A stretch of DNA of 64,000 bases from Verrucosispora sp. WMMD573 (GCF_027497175.1 NZ_CP114901.1:5518001-5582000), one strand, 5' to 3'. Numbered from the stretch's first letter, positions 52,084-62,128 are shown. The notes: a model not told the origin generated them from the letters alone. Translations and numbers: made by a program.

Positions 52084-55000
52084 ATGGACCAGGCGACAAA
52101 GTTGCGCGAGCAGGAGCTCGCGTCGATCCGGCTCCACGTAGGCGAGGATCTTCGTGAGACCGAGCTGAAAATCCTCGACGAGCGCGGCGGCGCCCAGGAG
52201 CTGATCCGCCAGCAATACTCCGGCCGTTATCCGTTCGAGCTCTTGCAAAATGCCAACGACGCAGCGGTCGACGGCGGTGTCCGGGGTCGGGCGTCCTTCC
52301 TACTCACCGAGACGGCCTTGATAGTCGCCGATGACGGGTCAGGCTTCGAGGACAGGCACGTCGCTGCGATCTGTTCTCTTGGACGGTCTTCCAAAGGGCC
52401 GGGCACGGCCGTGGGGCACAAAGGGCTCGGTTTCAAATCCGTCGGCGAGATCACCGACCGACCACAGATCTACTCGGCGCAGACGTCGTTCGAGTTCGAC
52501 GGCGCCCGGCTGCGCCGAGAAGTAGCCGCCATCATGGGAGACCTGCCCACCGGCCAGCGGCTGCCGATCTATGCGTTTCCGTTCCCGGTCACGGTGGCCG
52601 ATCTGGAGCATGACGCCGACGAAGTACGCCGCCTACGGGATGAGGGGTTCCGTACGGTCATCCGGTTGCCCCTGCGGGTCGGGGTTGACCGGCAGACGGT
52701 TGCCAAACATCTGGTCACGTACCTTCGGCCGCGTCTGCTGCTCTTCCTGCCTGGGATCGACCACCTCGATCTGCAAGGCACCGCCGCAGATTTTTCGGCG
52801 CGAGTGACACGACCGAGCGTCGACGGCGAGGAGCGGGTGTCGCTCCACACCGGGACCGGCGCCGAGGAGTGGCTGATCTACCGTCACGAGGCGCGACCGG
52901 CACCCGATGTTCTGGATCCTCTTGGCGAGGCGTGGGCAGACGTCACGACGGTGCGTTGGGCAGTGGCCGTACCGCTCGACGGAGCGGGCCAGCCGCGTAC
53001 CGACGAGACGTTCCCTCTGCACGTGTACTTCCCCACGGATGAAGATCCGGGCCTGCACCTCATGATCCACGCCGAGTGGGTTCTGGGTATGGACCGGCGT
53101 CAGCTGAGCACCGCGCCGGAAGCTCAGCCGTACAACGAGATGCTTCTCGATTACCTGGCCGCGTCGGTCGAGCGGGTCGCAGCCGACGTGGTGCGGCGCT
53201 GGAACGCTTCGACGGCAGCAGTCATCGCCCTTGTACCTGCTGTCGCCCCGGCCAGCGCGGGCGCTGGGCAAATCCTGCGTAGCCGCTGGCAGGATGCCCT
53301 GTCTAGGGCGCCGTTCTTGCCAGTCGCTGACGGTTCGCTGGCCCAGCCTGTCGATGTCAGTTTGCTTCCGGAGACCCTGCCGAACTGCAGTATCGCGCAT
53401 GAGCTGGCCGACATCGACGGCGAGCGAACGTTACGTCCAGACATCGAGCAGCTGGCCTCGGTACGGTCGTTTCTCACGGGACACGTGGGTGTCGAGCCGA
53501 TGAGTGTCGAAGGGTTCCTCGCAGTCCTACGGCCACCGCACCTCGAGAGTGCGGCGGCTTACTACGGTTTCCTCGCCGAGTGGCGGGAACGGGCCGGTCG
53601 ACAGCTGCTGCCCGCGCTCCGCGACGTGCCGTGCGTGCTGACGGTGGACGGCGCCCTGATGGTTGCCGCGAAGCAGCCGGTGTTCTTCCCCAGAGCCCGT
53701 GGTCATACGCCGATTCCCCTCGATCTTCCGGTGCCAATCGCAGAGGTGCCGGAGGTCGACGGCGCGGAGGCGCTCCTTAAGGAGCTGGGTGTCCGGCCCT
53801 TCGAATGGCGGGATCTCATCCGCGACTTCCTCCTCGCAATTCTGACGAATCCGGACGAGGAGCCGGAACTGCGTGGCCGAGCTATGGCGGGGATGCGTGC
53901 TTATCACCAGGTTCGCTTGTCAGGAAGTGAAGCGTTGGCGCCAGCCCTGGGTAGCGTCCTGTTGCAGGCTCGCACGGTGGCGGGCGAGCGTCGGGAGCTG
54001 CGCCCCGCAGGTTCTCTCTACTTCGGCGAGAACTGGACCGGCTCAGGCGACCTTGAGGTCATCTATGGGCCGTTCGGGAATGCCGAGTTCCTGGCATCAG
54101 ACCCTCCGACCGATTCCGAGCAGCGGCGCATCGACCGGGACTTCTACGAGATGCTAGGCGTACGGGACCACCCGCGACTTTACGAGGCGAAGACCGGTAG
54201 CTCCGCCAGCTATCCGCTGGCGGGTTCAGACCATGTCAAAGGCGCGGCCATGTTCAGCGCCTGGCGCGCGCAGCCAACTGTCCAGGCGACCGCAATCTGC
54301 CCACAGGGTCACGCATACTCCCAGCAGCTACGGGTTTCCTATCGGCTGGACCGCCACGAGGATCTCATTACGAGCCTTGACCGGCAGCGGCTCGAGGCGC
54401 TTTGGCGGCAACTGGCCCTGCGCTGGGGTGATGTCTACGGGCCCGCCATGGTGGCAGTGTTTCATTGCAGCCAGTCGCAGCACAGCGGGGAACGCGACCG
54501 CCAGTGCCCGTCATTGTTCGCCTATACCCTGCAATCTCAGCGCTGGCTGCCCGTACACCGCGGCACCACGGCCGAACTAGCCCTGCCTGGCGACGCCTGG
54601 ATCGGCGCCCGGGAGATGCCCAAGCGGATCCTGGAGCGAATCCCCCGAATCAGCGCGCCGATGCTCAAGATCAAGGGCGGCTTGGCACTGTCCCATGCCC
54701 TGGGTGTGACCGACGCCAGCAGGCCCGCGGTCGCCGACCTGCTTAAGCTGCTGGCCGACATCGCCGAGGAGTCGGACCGCCTTGGGCAAACCAACCGTGA
54801 GATCGACCTAGCAGCCCGGTGGGTCGTCCGCGCCCTTGATGACGTTCTGACCGACGAGCCGTCACACGCCGATCCGGATTCGGTCCGAGTACTTGCGCGG
54901 CATGGGGGGCGGACCTTGTTCGTCGCACGACCGCCATACACCGACGACCCACTGTTGCGTGAGACCTGGGAACAGCAGCGTCCGGTGCTCAATGCCGACC

Positions 55001-56292
55001 AGCGGCTCGGCCGGCTGGTGCGATACCTCTCGCTGACCAGGCTGGACGACGCAGTCACCACAACACCTGTGCCGTACGGCGAACACTTCGGCGACGATGT
55101 CCACCGGGGGGTATCGAGGACGATCGCGGAGGCCAAACCGTACGTTCTGGCATTGGTCCGGGCCGAAAACAGCCGATCCGAGAACATCGCCCGTAACGCC
55201 CTCACCAGGCTAGACCTTGTGATCTGTGACAGTCTCGTGCTGCGGTATGAACACGACGGCCACAGCATCGAACGTGAGGATGCTACCTGTTTCATCGCGG
55301 AACGGCGTAGCGCGCGCCACCACCTGATCGGCACCGCGTACCTCGAACTGGAGCGAGACACCGGTGAACCGCACTGGTTCCCGTTCGGCAGGCAGCTTGC
55401 CCAGCATCTTGGCGTGCCCACTTTGGCTGACGCCATCACGATGGTCTTCACCACGGCATACGACGATCGCCGTCGGATGATGGCCGACCGGCAGATTCGG
55501 CCCGAGGACGTCAACGAGGCTCGCGATCTACTCGGGCTGGCCGATGACGAGGAGCTCGACGCGCTGTCCGAGAGCTTTGAAGCTTCGATTGGCGAACCGG
55601 ATATCATCCGTTCGCGACCAGCAGTAGCGGCGGGCACGACCGAGGCTCCTGCCGACAGTCCAGTGCTGTCCGGGAGCTCTGCACCATCGGGCAGAACAGC
55701 ACCACCCAACGACTCTGGATCACCCGACGCTCAGAAGCCGACCCCACCGCAGATTGCCGAGGTTGATTACGAGCACGTACACATCGTCGATGGCCGGTTG
55801 AGTCCGCTGGACGGGAAGGTTTCCTCGACGCACTCGAGCGGCTTCGGTGGCGGCGGCCCCGCTCCGACCCTGCAAAGCGAAGCGGACAAACGCCGGGTGG
55901 GTCGACGCGGTGAAGAGATCGTGTTCACCAAAGAGCGCGCGCGCCTACAAGCCGCGGGCAAGGACCCGAACCGGGTTGTCTGGGTGTCCAAGGACTACGA
56001 GACAGCCCCGTTTGATATCCGCAGCGTCGATGACGATGACCAGACGATCTACATCGAAGTGAAGGCCACCAAAGCGGACAACCCTGGCGAGCCTTTCTAC
56101 ATCTCCCATGCGGAACTACTGGAGGCTGCCCTGCATCGCAACCGCTACTACATCTACCGAGTCACTAGGACCGACTCCTCCGCACCAATGATCACGAGGG
56201 TCGCCGACCCGCTCAGCGAGATCAAAGACGGCCGAGGGCGGCTCTTGCTGTCCCAGGCACGAATGGCACTCGGGTTCGCTGCGCCCGAGTGA
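52084..56292 (+). CDS. Giant GHKL (HSP90-like) ATPase with C-terminal DUF3883 nuclease-like domain
   Basis: 1,402 residues. N-terminal Bergerat-fold ATPase like that of sacsin/HSP90: YPFELLQNANDAAVDGG (E52 to N58 box), LIVADDGSGFEDRHV (83-88) and GTAVGHKGLGFKSVGEI (G2 loop at 111-120). A long middle region without recognised motifs follows. The last 130 residues are DUF3883: VGRRGEEIVFTKERARL, TAPFDIRSVDDDDQ, TIYIEVKATKADNP, giving the E...D...ExK pattern of PD-(D/E)XK nucleases (about 1272-1326). The ATG at 52084 has GAGAGG eight bases upstream; the frame opens at 51868. Probably a defence or quality-control effector. Confidence 0.85.
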   Translation: MDQATKLREQELASIRLHVGEDLRETELKILDERGGAQELIRQQYSGRYPFELLQNANDAAVDGGVRGRASFLLTETALIVADDGSGFEDRHVAAICSLGRSSKGPGTAVGHKGLGFKSVGEITDRPQIYSAQTSFEFDGARLRREVAAIMGDLPTGQRLPIYAFPFPVTVADLEHDADEVRRLRDEGFRTVIRLPLRVGVDRQTVAKHLVTYLRPRLLLFLPGIDHLDLQGTAADFSARVTRPSVDGEERVSLHTGTGAEEWLIYRHEARPAPDVLDPLGEAWADVTTVRWAVAVPLDGAGQPRTDETFPLHVYFPTDEDPGLHLMIHAEWVLGMDRRQLSTAPEAQPYNEMLLDYLAASVERVAADVVRRWNASTAAVIALVPAVAPASAGAGQILRSRWQDALSRAPFLPVADGSLAQPVDVSLLPETLPNCSIAHELADIDGERTLRPDIEQLASVRSFLTGHVGVEPMSVEGFLAVLRPPHLESAAAYYGFLAEWRERAGRQLLPALRDVPCVLTVDGALMVAAKQPVFFPRARGHTPIPLDLPVPIAEVPEVDGAEALLKELGVRPFEWRDLIRDFLLAILTNPDEEPELRGRAMAGMRAYHQVRLSGSEALAPALGSVLLQARTVAGERRELRPAGSLYFGENWTGSGDLEVIYGPFGNAEFLASDPPTDSEQRRIDRDFYEMLGVRDHPRLYEAKTGSSASYPLAGSDHVKGAAMFSAWRAQPTVQATAICPQGHAYSQQLRVSYRLDRHEDLITSLDRQRLEALWRQLALRWGDVYGPAMVAVFHCSQSQHSGERDRQCPSLFAYTLQSQRWLPVHRGTTAELALPGDAWIGAREMPKRILERIPRISAPMLKIKGGLALSHALGVTDASRPAVADLLKLLADIAEESDRLGQTNREIDLAARWVVRALDDVLTDEPSHADPDSVRVLARHGGRTLFVARPPYTDDPLLRETWEQQRPVLNADQRLGRLVRYLSLTRLDDAVTTTPVPYGEHFGDDVHRGVSRTIAEAKPYVLALVRAENSRSENIARNALTRLDLVICDSLVLRYEHDGHSIEREDATCFIAERRSARHHLIGTAYLELERDTGEPHWFPFGRQLAQHLGVPTLADAITMVFTTAYDDRRRMMADRQIRPEDVNEARDLLGLADDEELDALSESFEASIGEPDIIRSRPAVAAGTTEAPADSPVLSGSSAPSGRTAPPNDSGSPDAQKPTPPQIAEVDYEHVHIVDGRLSPLDGKVSSTHSSGFGGGGPAPTLQSEADKRRVGRRGEEIVFTKERARLQAAGKDPNRVVWVSKDYETAPFDIRSVDDDDQTIYIEVKATKADNPGEPFYISHAELLEAALHRNRYYIYRVTRTDSSAPMITRVADPLSEIKDGRGRLLLSQARMALGFAAPE

Positions 56293-56506
56293 CTTTGGCC
56301 GCCCGGTGTCGCCCACTGCTCTGCCTGCGAGTTCGTCAGCAGCCGTAAAGCTGCGCAACGTTGACAAGAGTCGACAACATACGCTCCTCGACTATCGCCA
56401 GCCCTAGCCCAGACAAGAGTCAGGTTGGCGGGGTAGTAGCTGCGCCACTCGCCGCGCAGACCACCACTTACCTTAACCTCCTACACATCACCGAGGTTTG
56501 CCGTTG

Positions 56507-56531
56507 TGGGCCTGACCCGGTTTGACGGACA
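56507..56531 (+). repeat. IS3 copy 2, left inverted repeat
   Basis: TGGGCCTGACCCGG then TTTGACGGACA, the inverted equivalent of 43321-43345. Confidence 0.8.
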
Positions 56532-56575
56532 TCCCAGCTCAGAGGGGCTGTGTGCTTCTCGGGAGGGTGTTCATC

Positions 56576-56785
56576 ATGGAAGGCATGGGTAAGAAACCAC
56601 GTCGGCCGCGTCGGGCGTTCACGCCGGAGTTCAAGGCGGAGATCGTCGAGGTGTGCCGGCGGGGTGACCGGACGGTAGCGCAGGTCGCGAGGGACTTCGA
56701 CCTGACCGAGACCGCGGTGCGGGAGTGGGTCAGGCAGGCCGACCTCGACGCCGGCACCCGGTCGGATGGGTTGACCCAGCGATGA
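56576..56785 (+). pseudogene. IS3 orfA, frameshifted
   Basis: Identical at the start to the orfA of copy 1 (MEGMGKKPRRPRRAFTPEFK, GDRTVAQVARDFDLTETAVR) but a one-base insertion after SDGLT changes the frame, and TGA follows almost at once. The lost coiled-coil part (LRRENRRLREDVDILKRATA) can still be read in the next frame to about 56880, where IS110 sequence begins. Confidence 0.8.
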
Positions 56786-56884
56786 GCGTGACGAGTTGGC
56801 GCGGTTGCGGCGGGAGAACCGCCGGTTGCGGGAGGATGTTGACATCCTGAAACGGGCCACGGCTTTCTTCGCGAAGGAGACCTC

Positions 56885-58313
56885 CCAATGACGTTGTCAA
56901 GCCGCGGTAGCGGCAGGCGGTATGGGTTGGTAGCACCGTCTGTCACGCAGGAGTGCCCACAGGACGTTGACTCGGCGGCGGGCGAGTGCGAGTACGGCCT
57001 GGGTGTGCCGTTTACCCTCGCCGCGTTTGCGATCGTAGAAGCGCCGCGACTCGGTGCAGCGTTGGATGCTGATCAGCGCGGAGGTGTAGAAGACGCGCTG
57101 AAGGCCTCGGTGGTAGCGGCGTGGGCGGTGCAGGTTGCCGCTGACGCGTCCGGAATCGCGGGGCGAGGGAGCCAGACCGGCGAAGCCGGCCAGCCGGTCC
57201 GGCGTGCCGAAGGCGTCGAGGTCGCCGCCGGTGGCGGCCAGGAACTCAGCGCCGAGCAGCGCGCCGATGCCGGGCACGCTGGAGATCACTTCGGCGAGTT
57301 CGTGCTCATGAAACCGGCCCTCGATGAGCTTGTCGATCTCGCTGACTTTCTCGTTGAGGGCGATCACCTCCTCGGCGAGGGTGTGAACCATCTGGGCGGT
57401 GAGCCTCTCGCCGGGCAGGGCGGTGTGTTGCCGGCTGGCGGCCTCGACAGCGGTGGCGGCGATGGTGTCGGCCGAGCGGACTTTGCGGTTACGCAGCCAG
57501 GTCTGCAACCGTGCGACGCCGGCACGGCGAAGAGCTGCGGGGGTCTGGTAGCCGGTCAGCAGCACCAACGGGCCGTGGTTGGTCAGGTCCAGGGCGCGTT
57601 CCAGCGCGGGGAAGATGTTCAACAACTGCTCGCGCAGTCGGTTGATGGTGCGGGTCCGGTCGGCTACCAGGTCGCTGCGGCGGGCGGTGAGGATCTTCAA
57701 CTCGACGGTCGCCTCGTCTCCCGGACGCACCGGGTTGAGGTCGCGGCGCATTCGTGCCTGGTCGGCGATCACCGCGGCGTCGCGGGCATCGGTCTTGCCG
57801 GTTCCGCGATAGCCGGCGGCGGCCCGGTTCACCGCGAGACCAGAGATATAGACCAGCCGCTGGTCATGGTTGATCAGCAAGGCGATCAGCAGGGCCGCAC
57901 CGCCGTCGGCCACGTCGACCGCCCACGTGACCTCGTCGCTCAGTGCCAGCACATCGGCCAGCAGCGTCAGCAGCTCCCCTTCCTCGTTGGCCACTCGCCG
58001 CGACAGCAGCCGGTCCCCGTTCTGGTCGACAACCACGCAGTGGTGATGTGCCTTGCCGATATCTACGCCGGCCCACACCTTGGGCACGGTCACCTCCACG
58101 AGCTCGTTGGTGCGTCGGTCCGCAGACGACCTCGCCGGCATGGTCCTACACAGCGATCTACTCGCAACTCCCAATCGGCGGCCGAGTCGTCGCGGGGTGC
58201 TGGGCGGCCAGGTCTCCTGAGCCATGAACGGCAACCCGATGAAAGCCACACCCAGCACCCCCGGATGAGCCAACCCTACGAACAGGGCGGTCATCACGAT
58301 CAAGAAGGTAGGA
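56885..58313 (-). mobile_element. IS110-family insertion sequence inside IS3 copy 2
   Basis: Sequence not shared with IS3 copy 1, from just after the orfA end to where the copy-1 match resumes. Contains one transposase gene on the minus strand and about 220 bases of leader, as in IS110 elements, which lack long inverted repeats and DDE transposases. End coordinates are inferred from loss of similarity and are accurate to a few bases only. Confidence 0.75.
56897..58093 (-). CDS. IS110 transposase (DEDD, RuvC-like)
   Basis: About 398 residues. The N-terminal RuvC-like domain has the opening aspartate in KVWAGVDIGKAHHHCVVVDQ, an AVDVADGG segment, and TGKTDARDAAVIADQARMRR with the late aspartates. 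The C-terminal Transposase_20 domain contains ISSVPGIGALLGAEFLAATG and RLAGFAGLAPSPRDSGRVSG, with the conserved serine, and YHRGLQRVFYTSALISIQRC. GTG codons at 58093 and 58087 follow GGAGGT; the frame itself runs on into IS3 sequence to 58378. IS110 enzymes recombine rather than transpose by DDE chemistry. Appears intact. Confidence 0.88.
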   Translation of the reverse strand: MTVPKVWAGVDIGKAHHHCVVVDQNGDRLLSRRVANEEGELLTLLADVLALSDEVTWAVDVADGGAALLIALLINHDQRLVYISGLAVNRAAAGYRGTGKTDARDAAVIADQARMRRDLNPVRPGDEATVELKILTARRSDLVADRTRTINRLREQLLNIFPALERALDLTNHGPLVLLTGYQTPAALRRAGVARLQTWLRNRKVRSADTIAATAVEAASRQHTALPGERLTAQMVHTLAEEVIALNEKVSEIDKLIEGRFHEHELAEVISSVPGIGALLGAEFLAATGGDLDAFGTPDRLAGFAGLAPSPRDSGRVSGNLHRPRRYHRGLQRVFYTSALISIQRCTESRRFYDRKRGEGKRHTQAVLALARRRVNVLWALLRDRRCYQPIPPAATAA

Positions 58314-58368
58314 CCGCCCATTTCCGCAGGCCAACCAGCAAGGTAGCGTGAGATCCACTTATCGACCC

Positions 58369-58393
58369 TGTCCGTCAAACCGGGTCAACCCCA
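58369..58393 (+). repeat. IS3 copy 2, right inverted repeat
   Basis: TGTCCGTCAAACCGGG then TCAACCCCA, the inverted equivalent of 42031-42055. Confidence 0.8.
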
Positions 58394-58549
58394 CCGTCAC
58401 ATCCGGCTCGACAAGCGTCCGGCGACCTACGCGAGCATCGTCAACTGATCACTCGTAGCACCAGCCGGACCGCTGACCAGTGCAGCATCCCCGCGCTCGA
58501 GGTTTTGTCGGGTCACCGACACTCGCAACTTGAATAAAGCGCGGGGCAC

Positions 58550-59545
58550 TTGGCGTTCCTCACGGCCCGGAGACGCGGTCCGCAGCGGCGGGGCTCCCGG
58601 TTTCGGGCCAAGGCGGCGATGCGCGCCCAGGTGGTCGAGCAAGGCCGGCATCTCGGTGGCCGACCGCCCTACGGCTACCGGCTGGCCGACGCGGGCCCGC
58701 ACCCGAACCGGGCACACGCCAAATGGGGACGCATGGCCCACCGGCTGGAACCTGACCCGTCCACTGCACCGCATGTGCACTGGATGTTCGCCCAGCGCCT
58801 CGCCGGCCGCAGCATCGCCGGAATCGCCCGCGACCTCAACGATCGGCAGGTGCCCTGCCCGTCCCGCGTCGATCCCGGCCGCAACCCGCACCGCAGCGGC
58901 ACGGGATGGACGCTACGCACGGTGGCGGCGATCCTCGCCAACCCTCGCTACACCGGCCGGCAGGTCTGGAACCGGCAGCACACCGACCGCGGCCCACTCG
59001 ACGCCGCCGATGATCTCCTCGGCCAGTCGGAGGCACGCCGCTGGAACCTGATGCAGCAATGGGTGATTTTCCGGGACATCGCGCATCCGCCGCTGGTCAG
59101 CGAGCAGGACTTCGTCGCCGCCCAACAGGCCAACGCCCTGCTCGCACCGGCCGACGGCGCGAGCGGGCGCCACCTGCTCACCGGGCTGATCCGCTGCCAG
59201 GAATGCGGACGGATCCTTGACGCCCACTGGGTCAATAAGCACGCCGCCTACCGCTGCCGCCACGGCCACCGCACCGCCTCAACGGGTGACGCGCCCCGGC
59301 CGCGCAACGTCTACATCCACGAAGCCAAAGCGATCACACAACTCGCCGAATGGATCGGCATCCCGGCCGCCGACCCCACGGTCACCGACGCGCTACTCGA
59401 ACACGAGCTCCACGTCACCTGCGCGATCGGCGGGACCCTGACCATCACCAAGATCTCCGACGCGGCCACCGCGCATCGACTACCCGCGATCCCGCACCAG
59501 CGCAGGACAGCAGAAACCCCCACCGAGACGCTCCATCTACCGTGA
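58550..59545 (+). pseudogene. Large serine recombinase lacking its catalytic domain
   Basis: 331 codons corresponding to the Recombinase and zinc-ribbon parts of a large serine recombinase: RFRAKAAMRAQVVEQGRHLG, GGRPPYGYRLADAGPHP, RSIAGIARDLNDRQVPCPSR, WTLRTVAAILANPRYTGRQV, and the zinc ribbon GLIRCQECGRILDAHWVN with YRCRHGH. The N-terminal resolvase domain with the serine nucleophile should precede this but is absent. The sequence upstream is unrelated and reaches the IS3/IS110 cluster 160 bases away. Probably truncated by that insertion; it could at most bind DNA. Confidence 0.8.
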
Positions 59546-59767
59546 AGACCATCCGTGGGGGTTAACGTGTCCGAGGCCCAACACGAACCAAATTCCCATA
59601 TCCGCCCGTGGCCGATATGGATGTCATGTTGGCGTAGCGATACGCGTGGGCGGGCGCCGAATCGTCCCGGGGTTTCCGGCCAACTACAACTTCTCGACGG
59701 GAGTGACGCCAGGACCACCGAGGCGTTCAGCGGTGGGCGCGGCGACGCCGTGATCTTATCCGGGTGG

Positions 59768-62128
59768 TCACGGCGTCTGCACGCCCGCGTCGGAGTCTAC
59801 GCGTCGTGGTGGGGGACGCATGAAAATCTCACCAAGCCCTGGGTTGCCCTCGATGACTGCGACGGCCAGGCTACCCGCTACGCCTTCGGCTATGCCGATC
59901 CAGTTGGGCAGTTCAAGGTCAGATGCCTTGGTTCGGCAGTGGTTGGTGAGCATGTCGTCGAGTTGTGGGCGCATAAGCCGGAAGTCAGCCATGACGGTGA
60001 CTCCGAGCCTGTCGGCGAACACCTGAGTGATGTTGGACCACCCCTGTTCTCGGGCCTTGCGCTGGACATGTCGTAGTCCGGTATCCCACTTGTCGCGCGA
60101 GTCATCGTCTCCGTCCAGCAGCGCGATTGCGGCCAGCATCCAGTGCTCCGGTCTCCGTGTCTCCAGCCGGTGCAGAAGCTGCTTCAGCGTTGGCGGGATC
60201 GGCTGTTCCGGCTTGTCCGCCGGGACGGTCCGGACACCTTGCCTGGTGAAGTACCAGTCGTCAATCATCTCTGTGAAGCTCAGTAGGCGGAATGCGTCGG
60301 GCGGGTGCTCGGCATCGAAATAGTCGTCGAAGAATAGGCCCTTCGCAATGTAGTAGCCGACCCAGTCGAGCTCATCGTGCGTCTGGATACGACCATCTCG
60401 TTCAAGGCGCTGGCGGCGCAGCATGTAGTGACCGAGCTGGCTGCCTTGAAGAAGGTCGGTGACGGCCATCAGATCGGTCAGCGACAGGACCCAGGGGACG
60501 TGTCTGTCTGCCGGGAGAGTCCCGATCTTCCGCAGCGCGTGGGTTTCGGTCGCCCAGACGGTCACATCGTCGAGGCAGACTACAACCTCGATCCGGAGTG
60601 GCGTGGCGAGCGCTTGCGCCTGTTCGTCGGTGAAACCCAGCGCTGCACTGCCATGCGCGCTGATTTCCGTCGCCAGGTCCTCATGCTGCTCTGCGGCGGA
60701 TTGAATGAGGTCCTTCAGGTTGCGAACCATGCGGTCGGACGACCCTCGGCGAGCGGGTGCGGTCATTCGGCCAGCCTTGCACTGTATCCGGACGCCAAGG
60801 TCATCCGCACGAACAAGCCCGTCAAGATCACTATTTGTGGTCGGCGAGGACCACTTGACGTTTGTCCACCACTCGCTACCAGGCAGAGCATCGACGAGCC
60901 TCTTCGTGGCTTCAAGCTCCACAAAGTCGCCACGCGACGCAACGTATCGATCCCATACGCGCTTCTCCTTGTGAAGAGCATCCTCCATCAACGGCCTGAT
61001 CGCCTCGATGGCGGTCGACGGAGCGGGCAGCAGGTAGCCGTCACCCATATTGAGGATTGGCCGAAGGGTGATGGGGTGCGCACCCACAGGATAGGCGTGG
61101 TGGTCGACGTTGAACTCCGACGGCGGACACGTGAATGCATCGAGGAACGCCTGGCATGTGAGCAGGTCAAGCCCTGCTTCCTCGGCAAGGTCTTCGCAGG
61201 TGATCACGGCGAGCGACCTGGCATCCAGGAAAACCCACGCCGACATGAGGGTCACGATCTGCTGCTTTGCCTGCGTGGGCGTCATCGACAAAACGGCCAC
61301 CGGAAATGGAGTGCCACTCACATCGCGACGCCGACGGGCCCGCTTGAGCATTCGCTCCATCTCCCGGCGAGCCGCACCCGCCTCGCGCCCGCGTAGCTCC
61401 AGCCGCTTTGCTGTCACCGACCTGATCGCCTCGAACAACGTGAGTGCGTCACCGACGGTGAACCCGAGGATCCTGCGGCACTCGGTGTCGAACGGGGCGA
61501 GGCAGCCATGGAGCACGCACAACAGATGCTCGGCGTACCCGGTTCCCCGGACGCCCATCGAATGCATTCGAGTTTTGAGCGCATACTCAACAGTCGCGTC
61601 GTCTGGACGAGCGCGGCGGGCTTCCATCGCGTCGAGCATGGTCAGCCAGGTCGCCGTGTCGAACATCTCCCGGACCAGCTCGATTGCCTCGCCAGCCAGT
61701 TCGCGCTGCCGCATTGGGTCAACACCCTCACGGCGCACGATGCCCGTACCCAGGACTTGGAGCGCCAAGTATTCAAGGTGCGCCGGCGAGCGATCATTCT
61801 CGGACTCCCGGAACGTGTCCGGATCGAACATCAGATAGCCAAGGGAGAGGAAACCAAGGAGATCCGCTGGATCTGCCTCCTGAAGAACCTCGACAAGCCG
61901 GACCCGCCGGTCGACCTGGAGCTGACGCAACTCCTCGCGCTGCCCCAGGATCTCGACCACTCTCACGGCACGCTCCTCGGGAGACCCAACGCCCTCCATC
62001 GTGATGTACTGCCCGTGCCGAGCGATCCGCCCAAGGCTGCTCTCCAACACCTCCACAGAGTCGCGGATCCTAGTTCGCCGCGCGTCCGCTCGGCCCATGC
62101 TCCTCTTGTGCCCCATCCACGCTTCCAT
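59768..62128 (-). CDS. Large protein with NERD/Mrr-like nuclease core
   Basis: About 786 residues. I recognise no full-length family. Around residues 400-455 a restriction-endonuclease-like core is visible: GDFVELEATKRLVDALPGSE, NSDLDGLVRADD and LGVRIQCKAGRMTAPARRG, i.e. E...D-x-D...QxK followed by the ARRG common to NERD-like domains. The rest is helical and soluble (EEAGLDLLTCQAFLDAFTCP; LKQLLHRLETRRPEHWMLAA). The start is uncertain: ATG at 62128 is used; TTG at 62143 and ATG at 62116 are alternatives. A small membrane-protein gene lies just upstream on the same strand. A defence nuclease is the best guess. Confidence 0.7.
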   Translation of the reverse strand: MEAWMGHKRSMGRADARRTRIRDSVEVLESSLGRIARHGQYITMEGVGSPEERAVRVVEILGQREELRQLQVDRRVRLVEVLQEADPADLLGFLSLGYLMFDPDTFRESENDRSPAHLEYLALQVLGTGIVRREGVDPMRQRELAGEAIELVREMFDTATWLTMLDAMEARRARPDDATVEYALKTRMHSMGVRGTGYAEHLLCVLHGCLAPFDTECRRILGFTVGDALTLFEAIRSVTAKRLELRGREAGAARREMERMLKRARRRRDVSGTPFPVAVLSMTPTQAKQQIVTLMSAWVFLDARSLAVITCEDLAEEAGLDLLTCQAFLDAFTCPPSEFNVDHHAYPVGAHPITLRPILNMGDGYLLPAPSTAIEAIRPLMEDALHKEKRVWDRYVASRGDFVELEATKRLVDALPGSEWWTNVKWSSPTTNSDLDGLVRADDLGVRIQCKAGRMTAPARRGSSDRMVRNLKDLIQSAAEQHEDLATEISAHGSAALGFTDEQAQALATPLRIEVVVCLDDVTVWATETHALRKIGTLPADRHVPWVLSLTDLMAVTDLLQGSQLGHYMLRRQRLERDGRIQTHDELDWVGYYIAKGLFFDDYFDAEHPPDAFRLLSFTEMIDDWYFTRQGVRTVPADKPEQPIPPTLKQLLHRLETRRPEHWMLAAIALLDGDDDSRDKWDTGLRHVQRKAREQGWSNITQVFADRLGVTVMADFRLMRPQLDDMLTNHCRTKASDLELPNWIGIAEGVAGSLAVAVIEGNPGLGEIFMRPPPRRVDSDAGVQTP

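Larger units (their letters stand above)
56507..58393 (+). mobile_element. IS3-family insertion sequence, copy 2 (disrupted by IS110)
   Basis: Both terminal 25-base repeats and the first 380 bases (orfA side) match copy 1 in opposite orientation, as do the last 80 bases. The central orfB region is missing and replaced by an IS110-family element. orfA also carries an extra base. The element is therefore dead but its ends remain. Together with copy 1 it brackets 13.2 kb in inverted orientation. Confidence 0.85.

Noticed and set aside
42037..58387. Composite transposon moved as one unit by the two IS3 copies
   Set aside because: Both copies carry inactivating changes, the flanks show no target duplication, and the cargo contains its own integrase. 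Inversion is possible, but joint transposition is not supported.
59555..60076. 173-codon plus-strand frame after the serine recombinase
   Set aside because: Its second half is antisense to the NERD-like gene and the first half has no recognisable pattern or ribosome-binding site.
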